Source: an uncultured Lachnospiraceae bacterium
Lineage (GTDB): Bacteria; Bacillota; Clostridia; Lachnospirales; Lachnospiraceae
DNA length: 64,000 nucleotides
Direction of reading: 5' to 3'
Assembly (NCBI GenBank): GCA_948794795.1
Contig: CAQGLR010000020.1
Location: 1 to 64,000, forward strand
Positions 37,038-45,447 of this stretch are shown here, piece by piece (the stretch's first letter is position 1; each line of letters begins with the position of its first letter). The position numbers were made by a program, and so were the translations under genes. The notes under the pieces are model-generated. The model saw only the letters and a list, made by a program, of their open reading frames with translations, was not told the origin of the DNA and searched no databases.

Positions 37038-37235
37038 ATGCATAAAATAAAAGAAAAAGTAGAGTATTCATCTGTAGTAGCACAAGGAAGTTATTCATGT
37101 GAACATGATTGCGTTACATATTCAAATACAAAGTCAACAAATATGAAATCAAATGTATGTAATGGACCAGCAATTACATATTGTGGTTGTATGAGTAAAA
37201 AAATAACTAGTGCATCTGGCTGGTCAGCTTGGTAA
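37038..37235 (+). CDS. Cys-rich RiPP precursor peptide
   Basis: A 65-aa peptide, very probably the precursor of a ribosomally made, modified peptide. The start at 37038 (MHKIKEKVEYSSV) is set by GGAGG six bases upstream; the ATG four codons earlier has no ribosome binding site. A short charged leader (1-17, ending VVAQG) precedes a Cys-containing region with Cys at 21, 25, 41, 49 and 51 (spacing C-x3-C-x15-C-x7-C-x-C). There are many Ser, Thr and Asn residues and the block NGPAITYCGC. The tail ends GWSAW. Two radical SAM enzymes, a protease and an exporter follow. It resembles what I recall of the CLI_3235 class of clostridial Cys-rich peptides, and GPA..YC recalls ruminococcin C. Both comparisons are from memory. 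Confidence 0.85.
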   Translation: MHKIKEKVEYSSVVAQGSYSCEHDCVTYSNTKSTNMKSNVCNGPAITYCGCMSKKITSASGWSAW

Positions 37236-37282
37236 TATTTTTTTAGTTTGGTTAATTGCCATATTGGATTTGTTTATAGAGC

Positions 37283-37360
37283 AATTAAAGCGTCAATAGT
37301 TATTTAATTAGTTATCTTAATGTTTAATTAATATAAAGTTTTACTTTTGACGCTTTAATT
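37283..37360 (+). promoter_or_regulatory. Stem-loop between precursor and maturase genes
   Basis: AATTAAAGCGTCAA (37283-37296) and TTGACGCTTTAATT (37347-37360) are perfect 14-bp inverted repeats around 50 bases. This could act as a partial terminator or mRNA-end stabiliser that lets the cell make more precursor than enzymes, as in many bacteriocin operons. Confidence 0.6.
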
Positions 37361-37404
37361 ATACTTAAATAATAATATGCTTTATTTATACAGGAGGAAG
37401 AATA

Positions 37405-38694
37405 ATGGAAAATACATTTTTTAAATTTTGTGAAGATTTGTACATTAAAAATAATCAAGGAATACTTATATTAAATAATAGAAGTAATGGAGGATGGATA
37501 AAAATATCCCAAGAATGTTTTAATATTATTAATGAAGCAATTAATACGAAAAAAAGTAAAGAAGATGTATTAAATGGTTGTTTTGATGAAGAAGATAGAA
37601 ATTATATGAAATTATTATTTTCTAATTTATATAAGCTTGGTATTGTTGAAAATATAAATAGTAAAATTGAAAGAAAAGAATTTTCATTAAATGAAGCAAA
37701 TTTAGCAATAACATCTAAATGTAATTTGAAATGTACACATTGTTGTTTAGATTTGCCAGAAAATGAAAAAACTATTGATCCTTTGTATGATGATTTAATA
37801 AAAGCTATAGATCAAATAATAAAATGTAATCCTAAATATATTATAATTACTGGAGGGGAACCATTATTACGTAAAGATATATGGGATTTAGTACAATATA
37901 TAAAAAATACAGGGAATTATAAATTAGAGTTAATGACAAATGGAACATTAATAACAGAAGAAAATGCTAAATTAATTAATAATTTTTTTGAGTCTGTTTC
38001 TATAAGTATTGATGGTTATGATGATGAATCATGTGAAAGAATTAGGGGAAAAGGAGTATTTGAAAAAGTTATATCTAATGTGAAAATTTTAAAAAACTAT
38101 AAAAATCTTAAAATTAGTTTATCATGTATAAGTACAATTGATAACAATAAAAATTATGATAAATTTAAAAAATTATGTGATGATTTAAACGTAGATTGTT
38201 TATTTAGGCGTTTAGCTCCAGCTGGAAGAGCAGGAAGAAATTTTATGGAATTAAATGGAAATATGACAACACAGTGTAATAAACAATACATAAAAGAAGT
38301 AAATGAATGTGAATTACAAATGCCAACAGATTCAAGTATATCTTCAGGTTTATTTACAACAATATGTGATGCCTTTAAAACAAGCATTACTATTGGTAGT
38401 GATTTATGTTTTTATCCATGCGCAGCGTTATATATGCCAGAATTTAAAGGAATAAATATAACAAAAATTGATTCTTTAAAAGAATATTTAACTAAGAAAC
38501 AATATATGGAATCAAATGCATTTAAGTTATTCCGTTCTATTTGTTTTGATCAAACTGAACCATGTAAAAATTGTAAAATTAATTTTATTTGTAATTCTTG
38601 TCCTTTGTATGTATATTTATATAAAAAATATGGACTATTAGAACAATATTGCCATGACCAGTTGTTAAAAGGGGATTTAAATATATGGGATTAA
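37405..38694 (+). CDS. Radical SAM/SPASM peptide maturase
   Basis: A 429-aa enzyme predicted to modify the precursor. The N-terminal 90 residues (GWIKISQECFNIINEAI and following) look like a PqqD-like peptide-recognition domain. The radical SAM cluster motif is CNLKCTHC with Cys at 106, 110 and 113, followed by ITGGEPLLRKDIW. The C-terminal SPASM-type region has many Cys: CFYPCAA, CKNCKINFICNSCPLY and a final C before the stop. This is the layout of thioether (sactipeptide or ranthipeptide) and related maturases. It lies 170 bases after the precursor and overlaps the second radical SAM gene by 10 bases. Confidence 0.92.
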   Translation: MENTFFKFCEDLYIKNNQGILILNNRSNGGWIKISQECFNIINEAINTKKSKEDVLNGCFDEEDRNYMKLLFSNLYKLGIVENINSKIERKEFSLNEANLAITSKCNLKCTHCCLDLPENEKTIDPLYDDLIKAIDQIIKCNPKYIIITGGEPLLRKDIWDLVQYIKNTGNYKLELMTNGTLITEENAKLINNFFESVSISIDGYDDESCERIRGKGVFEKVISNVKILKNYKNLKISLSCISTIDNNKNYDKFKKLCDDLNVDCLFRRLAPAGRAGRNFMELNGNMTTQCNKQYIKEVNECELQMPTDSSISSGLFTTICDAFKTSITIGSDLCFYPCAALYMPEFKGINITKIDSLKEYLTKKQYMESNAFKLFRSICFDQTEPCKNCKINFICNSCPLYVYLYKKYGLLEQYCHDQLLKGDLNIWD

Positions 38695-39701
38695 TGACAA
38701 TTAATATATGGGTAACTACAAAATGTAATTTTAATTGTATTTATTGTTATGAAAAAAAGAACATATATGAAAAAAAAGATATGTCATATCAGATAGCAAA
38801 TGATACAGCAAAGTTTATAGTTAATTTTTTAGCTTATAAAAAAATAAGTAATTGTAATATTAATTTTCATGGTGGTGAACCTTTAATTAACAATGGAATA
38901 ATATGGTTAATTATTGAAAAATTAAACCAAAATAAAAACTGCAAATATAAATTTTCTATGACAACAAATGGTTCTTTATTAAATGAAGATATTATAGCAA
39001 AGTTTTTAATTAAACTGGATAAAATTAGTGTAAGCCTGGATGGAAACAGGGATACCTTTTATAAGAATAGAAATAATAATATTAGTGAAGTAGATTTTAA
39101 ACATATAATACAAAATACTATTTTGATGCAATCAAAAGGCATAAATACAGTAGTAAGAATGACATTAAGACCAGAACAGGTTTCTTTATTTTTTGAAAAT
39201 ATTAAATTTTTCATAAATTTAGGATTAGTGAAAATTGATTATGCATTAGACATTCAGAATTCAATATGGAATATGGGTTTATTAGATGACCTGTTAAAGC
39301 AAATCAGAAGGGTAAGAAAATACATTAAGGATTATAATTTGAAGGCGGATATAGATGGGATTGAGCCTGAAATTTTACATGAATGTGGTATTTGCCAGGG
39401 AGGAATAAGTAATTTGAATATAGATATTGATGGCAATATTTATCCTTGTGTCTTTGCAACAAGAAATAATCAATTTGTGATTGGTAATATATATAATGGA
39501 ATTGATTCTGGATGGTTTTTCAAGTTAAAAATGATTAATAATATAGAAATGAAGGCTTGTAAAGGATGTAATTTTCTACCATGTTGTATGGGAAAAAAGT
39601 GTAAAATATTTAATTATATACTTACAGGAGATTATGGCTTAACAAGTGAAAATGTATGTTTGCTTCAAAACTTTAAATATAATCTTTCAAAAATTATTTG
39701 A
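38685..39701 (+). CDS. Second radical SAM/SPASM enzyme
   Basis: A 338-aa enzyme with the radical SAM motif CNFNCIYC at the very N-terminus (Cys 14, 18 and 21), FHGGEPLI after it, and a Cys-rich C-terminal region: CGICQGG, YPCVFATR and CKGCNFLPCCMGKKC. It has no PqqD-like domain, so it may depend on the first enzyme for peptide recognition or carry out a second modification. Its C-terminal pattern resembles anaerobic sulfatase maturase-like and SPASM proteins. The start may be at 38685 or nine bases later; the first lies about eleven bases after GGGG. Translation is probably coupled to the preceding gene. Confidence 0.9.
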   Translation: MGLMTINIWVTTKCNFNCIYCYEKKNIYEKKDMSYQIANDTAKFIVNFLAYKKISNCNINFHGGEPLINNGIIWLIIEKLNQNKNCKYKFSMTTNGSLLNEDIIAKFLIKLDKISVSLDGNRDTFYKNRNNNISEVDFKHIIQNTILMQSKGINTVVRMTLRPEQVSLFFENIKFFINLGLVKIDYALDIQNSIWNMGLLDDLLKQIRRVRKYIKDYNLKADIDGIEPEILHECGICQGGISNLNIDIDGNIYPCVFATRNNQFVIGNIYNGIDSGWFFKLKMINNIEMKACKGCNFLPCCMGKKCKIFNYILTGDYGLTSENVCLLQNFKYNLSKII

Positions 39702-39800
39702 TAATAATCAAGAAAGCATGTAATAGTATATTAAAGTATATATTTTATAATAGCATATATTTACTATATAGTAATTAATTGTTTTAGATGAGGAGTTATA

Positions 39801-40763
39801 ATGGTTACAGCAATATTAGACAGTGGTCTTTCGGAAGATATAAAAAATTATAGAAACTATATTAATTATGTTAGTGAAAATAAGGAAAGTAAATGGGATA
39901 ATTATGGACATGGTACAATGTGCTATAATATTATTAAAAGTATCAATAATACTTGTGTGATTGATGTAATAAAAGTATTAGATAAATTTGGATGTTGTGA
40001 TGTAAGTATATTATGTACAGCTTTACATGATTTAATATATTCGGATGTTGATATTATCAATTTAAGTTTATCAGTTTTAGGATATTTAGATGAAATAAAT
40101 TATGAAAAACTATTTAATATATGTGAAATACTGTATAATAAAAATAAGATTATTATTTGTGCTGCAAAAAATTATTATAGCGGAAAAGCTGTTCCGGCTT
40201 CCTTTAAAAATGTATTAGGTGTTTGTGGAGGTTGTACTGAAAATGAAAATATTTATTGTTATAATCCTTTATTAGAATATCAAATAAAGGCAAGTAATAT
40301 TCCAGTTTTGACAAATTGTCATAAAGCTGGATGTATTACTTTTTTTAAAGGAAATAGTAAAGCTACTGCATTGATTTCTGGGATAATGTCAAAAACTGGA
40401 ACAATTAATTTTTTTAAGAATAAAAAAGATATTAATTTTTTACCTACAGAAAAATTTATTTATAATTACTTACTAAATATAGGAAAAAAGGATTTATTTG
40501 TAGAATATAAAGAAGAATTTTATGATTTAAAAAAAATTATAATAAGTTTAAATATTTTAGAACATTTTAATAGAGATGATTTTTTTTATAAAGAAAAAAT
40601 ATGTTTTGATATAAATAAATCTAATGTGTATTTTAAAATTATAAAAGAACTTGAAAGAACATATAATTGTAAATATCTTTATGAGAGTATAAGACTAATT
40701 GACTTTAGTAACATATATTCCTTATTTTGGGGAATAAAAAAGTTATGGAAAAAAATGATTTAA
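39801..40763 (+). CDS. Subtilisin-like (S8) protease without signal peptide
   Basis: A 320-aa protein with a complete-looking S8 triad: Asp7 in AILDSGL, His37 in YGHGTMC, Ser186 in KGNSKATALISG, and the oxyanion Asn124 in AAKNYYS. The Ser motif departs from the usual GTSxAxP (GNSKATA). There is no signal peptide or propeptide, and the C-terminal 90 residues are an unrecognised charged domain. In this cluster it is the best candidate for removing the leader, or releasing the core, inside the cell, since the exporter has no C39 peptidase domain. GAGGAG precedes the ATG. It follows the second radical SAM gene by 99 bases. Confidence 0.85.
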   Translation: MVTAILDSGLSEDIKNYRNYINYVSENKESKWDNYGHGTMCYNIIKSINNTCVIDVIKVLDKFGCCDVSILCTALHDLIYSDVDIINLSLSVLGYLDEINYEKLFNICEILYNKNKIIICAAKNYYSGKAVPASFKNVLGVCGGCTENENIYCYNPLLEYQIKASNIPVLTNCHKAGCITFFKGNSKATALISGIMSKTGTINFFKNKKDINFLPTEKFIYNYLLNIGKKDLFVEYKEEFYDLKKIIISLNILEHFNRDDFFYKEKICFDINKSNVYFKIIKELERTYNCKYLYESIRLIDFSNIYSLFWGIKKLWKKMI

Positions 40764-40797
40764 TTAAGGTTTAAGCAATTGCAGAAAGATTAGTAAT

Positions 40798-42594
40798 ATG
40801 TTATATAAATTAAAAAATAATATAATTTCAAAATATTTGGAACCCATCATTTATAGTTATAAACTAATGAAAGATATTTCTTTTTCTTTTATGTTGATTA
40901 GAATAGTCTGTTCATTGTTAATAGCTATTAGTTCAATTTTAAATGCTTTTATTGATAAAATAATACTTAACTTACTTGTAGAAAACCAAATAGAAATTAA
41001 AATTTTTGGAATATTATGTGGATGTGGACTTTTAATTAATTTGGTAGTAATTATATTAGGATATATAGATGAGTACATTGAAGGCTTACAAGATAAAAAA
41101 TTGGAAAAATATATAAATGAGCTTAGCATAGAGTGTTCTACAAAAGCCAGTATTAGTATTTATGATGACAAGAATTTTTATGATAAACTGCTTCTTTTAC
41201 AGAATGGATTTAGGAGTTTGTCAGTAACATTTTGGAAAGTATTAAATGGAACAAGTGCTGTTTTTTCATTTATAATTTCTTTATATATGTTTATAAATTA
41301 TAATATTTTCATATCAATTTGCTTGATAATTATATCTTTGCCATATGCATGTATCCGTAATAAATTTAGTAAAATATTTTATATAAATGATATAGAACAA
41401 ATGAATAATGAACGCAAAATGGATTATGTAGTTGAAATTTCTGTAAATAAAGAATATTCCCAACTGATACGTTTATATAATTTAGGCAAAATTTTAAAGG
41501 AAAAGTACAAAGAAAACTGGGAAAAGGTTTATGATAAATACAAATATATATCAAAAAAGAGAAAAAATAAACTAATTATTTTTTCTTTTATTCCTAAAAT
41601 TATTTTATATATAAATTCATTATTTTTAATTAATCAAATTCTTTCACAAAAGCTTAGTCTAGGTGATTATACATTTTATGTTAGTTTAGCCATTGAAATA
41701 CTATCATCTATTAATATAATGATAAATTCATTTAATAATATATATGAAAATAGGATGATTTTATATAATTTAAAAGAATTTAAGACTATGTGTAATCCAG
41801 ACTTAGATAAGGGTAAAAAAGAACTTACCATTATTGAAAAAATTGAATTACAGCATGTTTTTTTTAGATATCCAAATACAAACCATTATATATTTAATGA
41901 TTTGAATATAAAAATTGAAGCTGGTAAAAAATATTGTATTCTTGGAGTTAATGGTTCTGGAAAATCTACCTTGATAAAACTATTATTAAGATTTTATGAT
42001 GTAACAGAAGGAAATATATTAATAAATGGATATGATATAAAAGAATATAAAATAGAAAGTTTGCGGGAACAATTTTCTGTATGTTTTCAAAATCAAAAGA
42101 ATTTTGCTTTTTCTTTACGGGATAATATTGATTTATTACATAATAGTAAAACAGATGAAAGTTCTTTGATAAATTTATTAAAAAAATGTGATATAAATAA
42201 TATATTTGAAAAAGAATATGAAAAAGATTCCAACAAATATTTAGATTATTCTATTTCAAAATTTTTTGAAGAAAATGGTTTTGAAATGTCAGGTGGTGAG
42301 AATCAGAGGGTTACAATTGCCAGGGCATTATATAGAGATGCAAATATTTTAATATTAGATGAAGCATCAGCTTCAATAGATACAAAGGCTGAAAAAAAAT
42401 TGCTTGGTATTATAGAAGAATTTACAAAAAATAAAACCTTAATTTATATTACCCATCATATGTATAAATTGGATTTTTTTGATAATATTTTTGTAATTGA
42501 TGAGGGCAAGATAATAGAAAGTGGTACATTTTATGAATTATTAAAATTGGATGGGAAATTTAAAGTATTGTACAAATATAATATAGAGAAATAA
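40798..42594 (+). CDS. ABC exporter with fused membrane and ATPase domains
   Basis: A 598-aa half-transporter that should dimerise. About six membrane helices fill the first 310 residues. The ATPase domain follows: Walker A GVNGSGKST (about 383-391), signature MSGGENQRVTIARAL, Walker B ILILDEASASID and a switch His in THHMYK. There is no N-terminal C39 peptidase domain, so leader cleavage must come from another protein, fitting the neighbouring S8 protease. It probably exports the mature peptide. It starts 34 bases after the protease gene and is the last gene of the cluster. Confidence 0.92.
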   Translation: MLYKLKNNIISKYLEPIIYSYKLMKDISFSFMLIRIVCSLLIAISSILNAFIDKIILNLLVENQIEIKIFGILCGCGLLINLVVIILGYIDEYIEGLQDKKLEKYINELSIECSTKASISIYDDKNFYDKLLLLQNGFRSLSVTFWKVLNGTSAVFSFIISLYMFINYNIFISICLIIISLPYACIRNKFSKIFYINDIEQMNNERKMDYVVEISVNKEYSQLIRLYNLGKILKEKYKENWEKVYDKYKYISKKRKNKLIIFSFIPKIILYINSLFLINQILSQKLSLGDYTFYVSLAIEILSSINIMINSFNNIYENRMILYNLKEFKTMCNPDLDKGKKELTIIEKIELQHVFFRYPNTNHYIFNDLNIKIEAGKKYCILGVNGSGKSTLIKLLLRFYDVTEGNILINGYDIKEYKIESLREQFSVCFQNQKNFAFSLRDNIDLLHNSKTDESSLINLLKKCDINNIFEKEYEKDSNKYLDYSISKFFEENGFEMSGGENQRVTIARALYRDANILILDEASASIDTKAEKKLLGIIEEFTKNKTLIYITHHMYKLDFFDNIFVIDEGKIIESGTFYELLKLDGKFKVLYKYNIEK

Positions 42595-42682
42595 TTTTAT
42601 AATAAAATTATTTTATTTCTGCTAATATTTTAGATTTATATTAATAAAGTCTACTAATTAGATTCTTTTAACTAACAAGTCC

Positions 42683-42770
42683 GACGTACAAGGTCACCAA
42701 CTTTCGTATAGTTAATTTTGTGCACAAAATTATTATACATTAGAAAGTGCCTTGTGCGTTATTTTATTTT
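42683..42770. terminator. Long hairpin ending the RiPP operon
   Basis: ACGTACAAGG pairs with CCTTGTGCGT (one G-T pair), with an inner AACTTTC/GAAAGT stretch, followed by TTATTTTATTTTT. It lies between the exporter and the convergent LytTR gene. Confidence 0.6.
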
Positions 42771-42835
42771 TCAAAAAGTTGTAAATTAGTGTTAGATTTA
42801 TACGATATATATTAATATTTCTATAAATTTGAAAA

Positions 42836-43609
42836 TTAAAAGGATGTATTATTTATTTTAAAATATTCTTCTTTGAATTTTTTAAATTTTCTTCCACCAA
42901 TTGGAATAACACTATTATCCTGCATATAAACTTCCCGATGACGGAAATCCACACTTGAAATATAATTTATATTTATATAAGTACCATAAACTGGTGTTAA
43001 GAATCTTGTCTTATGAATCATATTATTAAATTTCTTTGCTGGATAATTTGGAATACAAATTTCATCATCTGTCAGATGGATATATAATACACCCATTTTA
43101 TTCTCAAAAAAAACTACTTCATCCAAAAAAACCATATAACCAATCCCATCATAATGTAATGGGACATACTCCCTGGAATCTGGCTTTTGTCCTGCTGAAA
43201 CTGCATATAGTGCTTCTTCAATATGTTCTTTGACAAGTCTTCCATCTCCTATAGGTTTTTCAATATAATCATAACAATGAACCCGTTTTAACAAATCACG
43301 CTCAAGTCCCATAAGTACAGTTATAAAAATAATTGGTGTTAGTTTATATTTATCATATCCACGTATATTTTCTGCAAAAAAAATACCAGAATTATCATTT
43401 ATATTACCTGGTTCCAGAATAATATCAAGTAAAAACAAATCAATATGTTTATCTATAGCACATTTTAAAGCCTCTTCACATTTACTAAATGTGTATACAT
43501 ATGTAACACCTGTACAAGAAGATGCAATTTTCTTTATAGCTTCTCTGCTACTTGTTTTATCCTCTAAAATCAAAACATTCATATCCTGCCATACCCTGTT
43601 ATTTTTCAC
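42836..43609 (-). CDS. LytTR family response regulator
   Basis: A 257-aa AgrA/ComE-type regulator. The receiver domain (from MNVLILEDKTSS) has the acidic pocket, the phospho-acceptor Asp in LFLLDIIL, the Thr in IFITV and the Lys in EKPIG. The C-terminal LytTR DNA-binding domain follows (VFFENKMGVLYIH, RFLTPVYGTYININYISSV). The start is uncertain: a GTG at 43609 or the ATG at 43582. No histidine kinase is adjacent. LytTR regulators often control bacteriocin clusters, and it sits right after one, so control of that cluster is plausible. Confidence 0.88.
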   Translation of the reverse strand: MKNNRVWQDMNVLILEDKTSSREAIKKIASSCTGVTYVYTFSKCEEALKCAIDKHIDLFLLDIILEPGNINDNSGIFFAENIRGYDKYKLTPIIFITVLMGLERDLLKRVHCYDYIEKPIGDGRLVKEHIEEALYAVSAGQKPDSREYVPLHYDGIGYMVFLDEVVFFENKMGVLYIHLTDDEICIPNYPAKKFNNMIHKTRFLTPVYGTYININYISSVDFRHREVYMQDNSVIPIGGRKFKKFKEEYFKINNTSF

Positions 43610-43646
43610 TTATTCAATAAAATAAAAGTTTTATTAAAAAGTATAT

Positions 43647-44351
43647 TTATATATCTTTACTTTGCATTTTTATAATCTGTTCAAAAGTATGTAAAATCTC
43701 TTGCTGCCGTTTAAAAGTTTCTTTTGACAACTGGGATTCCAAAAACATATTATCTTTTATTTTATTATTAATCAGAAAATCAAGACCATAACCATATTGG
43801 GACTGTATCCTCAAAGGAATTTCTATATTCTTAATTGGTTCATTTTTCATAATACTTGTCCAGACAAAACGTGACAGTCCTAGTTCCTTAATCATAGTAT
43901 TTTCACTTACATTTCTACGGTTTTTTTCATATTCTAATACTGATGGAATTGCTGAATCTGCATCAACTGGTGTCATTTCCATTAATCCACCCATTAAAAT
44001 TTTATACATTGCAGAATCTTTTACTTCTGTTTCATTAATTTCCATAAATAACAAACAACTTAATATTTTTAATAATCTACGGATAACCACTTCTGGGAAA
44101 CCATCTAATTTACCCAGAATATTCCCTTTTTTTCTTTTTATTCCAAATAAAATATATTCTGCTGTAACATCATAATAAATACATGCTTTATGTAAAACAT
44201 CAACTGTTATTTTAGTTTTACCTTGTTCTAGATGGCAATAATGAGCTGGAGATATCTCTAAAACTGTCGAAATATCAACTTCTCTTTCACCTTTAATACT
44301 TCTTAAATAACGTATTCTTCCACTTATACCCACGTTATCGGTTTGTTGCAT
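43647..44351 (-). CDS. XRE-family regulator with unknown C-terminal domain
   Basis: A 234-aa protein. The N-terminal HTH (GISGRIRYLRSIKGEREVDI, then EISPAHYCHLEQGKTKITVDVLHK given here as one domain) is of the Cro/C1 type. The remaining 150 residues are helical and not recognised; the length is shorter than Rgg-type regulators. GGAGG six bases upstream fixes the start at MQQTDN. It lies upstream of the LytTR gene on the same strand with a 38-base gap, so the two probably form one regulatory transcript. Confidence 0.82.
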   Translation of the reverse strand: MQQTDNVGISGRIRYLRSIKGEREVDISTVLEISPAHYCHLEQGKTKITVDVLHKACIYYDVTAEYILFGIKRKKGNILGKLDGFPEVVIRRLLKILSCLLFMEINETEVKDSAMYKILMGGLMEMTPVDADSAIPSVLEYEKNRRNVSENTMIKELGLSRFVWTSIMKNEPIKNIEIPLRIQSQYGYGLDFLINNKIKDNMFLESQLSKETFKRQQEILHTFEQIIKMQSKDI

Positions 44352-44490
44352 AAACATCCTCCACCTTAGTTCTTTACTTCAGTGTACTATTTTTTAATTG
44401 TATTTGCTTCCAATTACTTATATTGTGTATCATTAATTGGAATTTATATTTAAAAATATGAATAATGTATACGTCTTGCATACAGAATCC

Positions 44491-44577
44491 AGGGTGTGTT
44501 TGAAAAATGCATAAATTATTGAAATTTACCAGAGTAATATAATATTTGCACAACCTGGTTGTTTAAAAGCAATTCTT
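44491..44577. repeat. MITE-like element, shortened copy 3
   Basis: It begins CAGGGTGTGTTTGAAAAATGCA and continues ACCAGAGTAATATAATATTTGC to GGTTGTTTAAAAGCAATTCT. These match the two ends of the element at 3038, with the central palindrome deleted. Confidence 0.65.
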
Positions 44578-44818
44578 TATGTTTTGGTGTATAAGGATGT
44601 ATTATATTATTGTAAAAAAATAAATAATTTTGTTTTTATATAGAAAATAAAAACCATAAAATATTACATAAATGAATAAAAACATTACATTATTAATTAT
44701 ATTAAATATTTAAAGTGTAAAGTATAATAATAGAATAACAATTAAAATAATTTATGTTAATAGTAAAAATTATTACATTATCTATTACATTTTATACCAG
44801 TATATTCTATTAAATGAT

Positions 44819-44884
44819 ATCTGCGACAGTACATGCATTCATGGGCAATAGTAGGTGTTTATAATTAAGAATGGCTGTTATGAT
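44819..44884 (+). repeat. 66-bp repeated element, copy 2
   Basis: Same orientation and order as the copy at 31065: ATCTGCGACAGTACATGC, GGGCAATAGTAGGTGTTTAT, ending TGTTATGAT. The XRE gene starts 56 bases after its end. Confidence 0.75.
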
Positions 44885-44940
44885 GGAATAAAACATGGAA
44901 TACGTAATGATAAGGTAATGTATAAAGAACAAAGGAAAGG

Positions 44941-45264
44941 GTGAATGGATTGACAGCAGGTGAACGGATTTTGATGCTACGCAGTGACAGGGGATATACA
45001 AGGGAACAATTGGCGGAACTTGCAAATATTTCAGAAAAATTTTTGTATGAGATTGAAACAGGAAAAAAAGGGTTTTCAGCAATGACTTTGCTGAATATTT
45101 CTAAAGCATTGGAAGTCAGCCTGGATTATATTATGACAGGAACAGGAAGCAGAAAATATGATGATGAAATTGTAGCTACATTGGAGAAATTTAAACCAAA
45201 TACACTGGAAATGGTAGACCGTTTGTTGAAAATAGCATATGAAATTTCTAAACTTGGAAAGTAA
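44941..45264 (+). CDS. Small XRE-family regulator
   Basis: A 107-aa SinR-like protein, essentially one Cro/C1 HTH (RILMLRSDRGYTREQLAELA, then ISEKFLYEIETGKKGFSAMT) with a short C-terminal helix. The start is a GTG preceded by AAAGGAAAGG. It stands alone, with a 16-bp-stem hairpin after it and the 66-bp repeated element before it. The target is unknown. Confidence 0.85.
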   Translation: MNGLTAGERILMLRSDRGYTREQLAELANISEKFLYEIETGKKGFSAMTLLNISKALEVSLDYIMTGTGSRKYDDEIVATLEKFKPNTLEMVDRLLKIAYEISKLGK

Positions 45265-45352
45265 TATTTTATTGTGTATATTTAACTAGATTACCAGGGG
45301 TATCTGGAAATTGCCTTTAAACAGCCAAAGGTACAAATACTATACTAAAAAT

Positions 45353-45394
45353 AATTCCTTAATTCCCAAAATAAATTATGGGAATTAAGGAATT
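45353..45394. terminator. Bidirectional hairpin
   Basis: AATTCCTTAATTCCCA and TGGGAATTAAGGAATT are perfect 16-bp inverted repeats between the XRE gene and the convergent glnN. Confidence 0.75.
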
Positions 45395-45447
45395 TATATG
45401 TTAAGAATGCTTTATTATTATATATAAGTCCAGCTGTATTAATGTTT

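Larger units (their letters stand above)
44352..44940. other. AT-rich intergenic region with repeat fragments
   Basis: About 590 bases without a gene. It contains a fragment of the MITE-like element (44491-44577) and the second copy of the 66-bp element (44819-44884). The rest is very AT-rich and should hold divergent promoters for the two XRE regulators. Confidence 0.55.
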
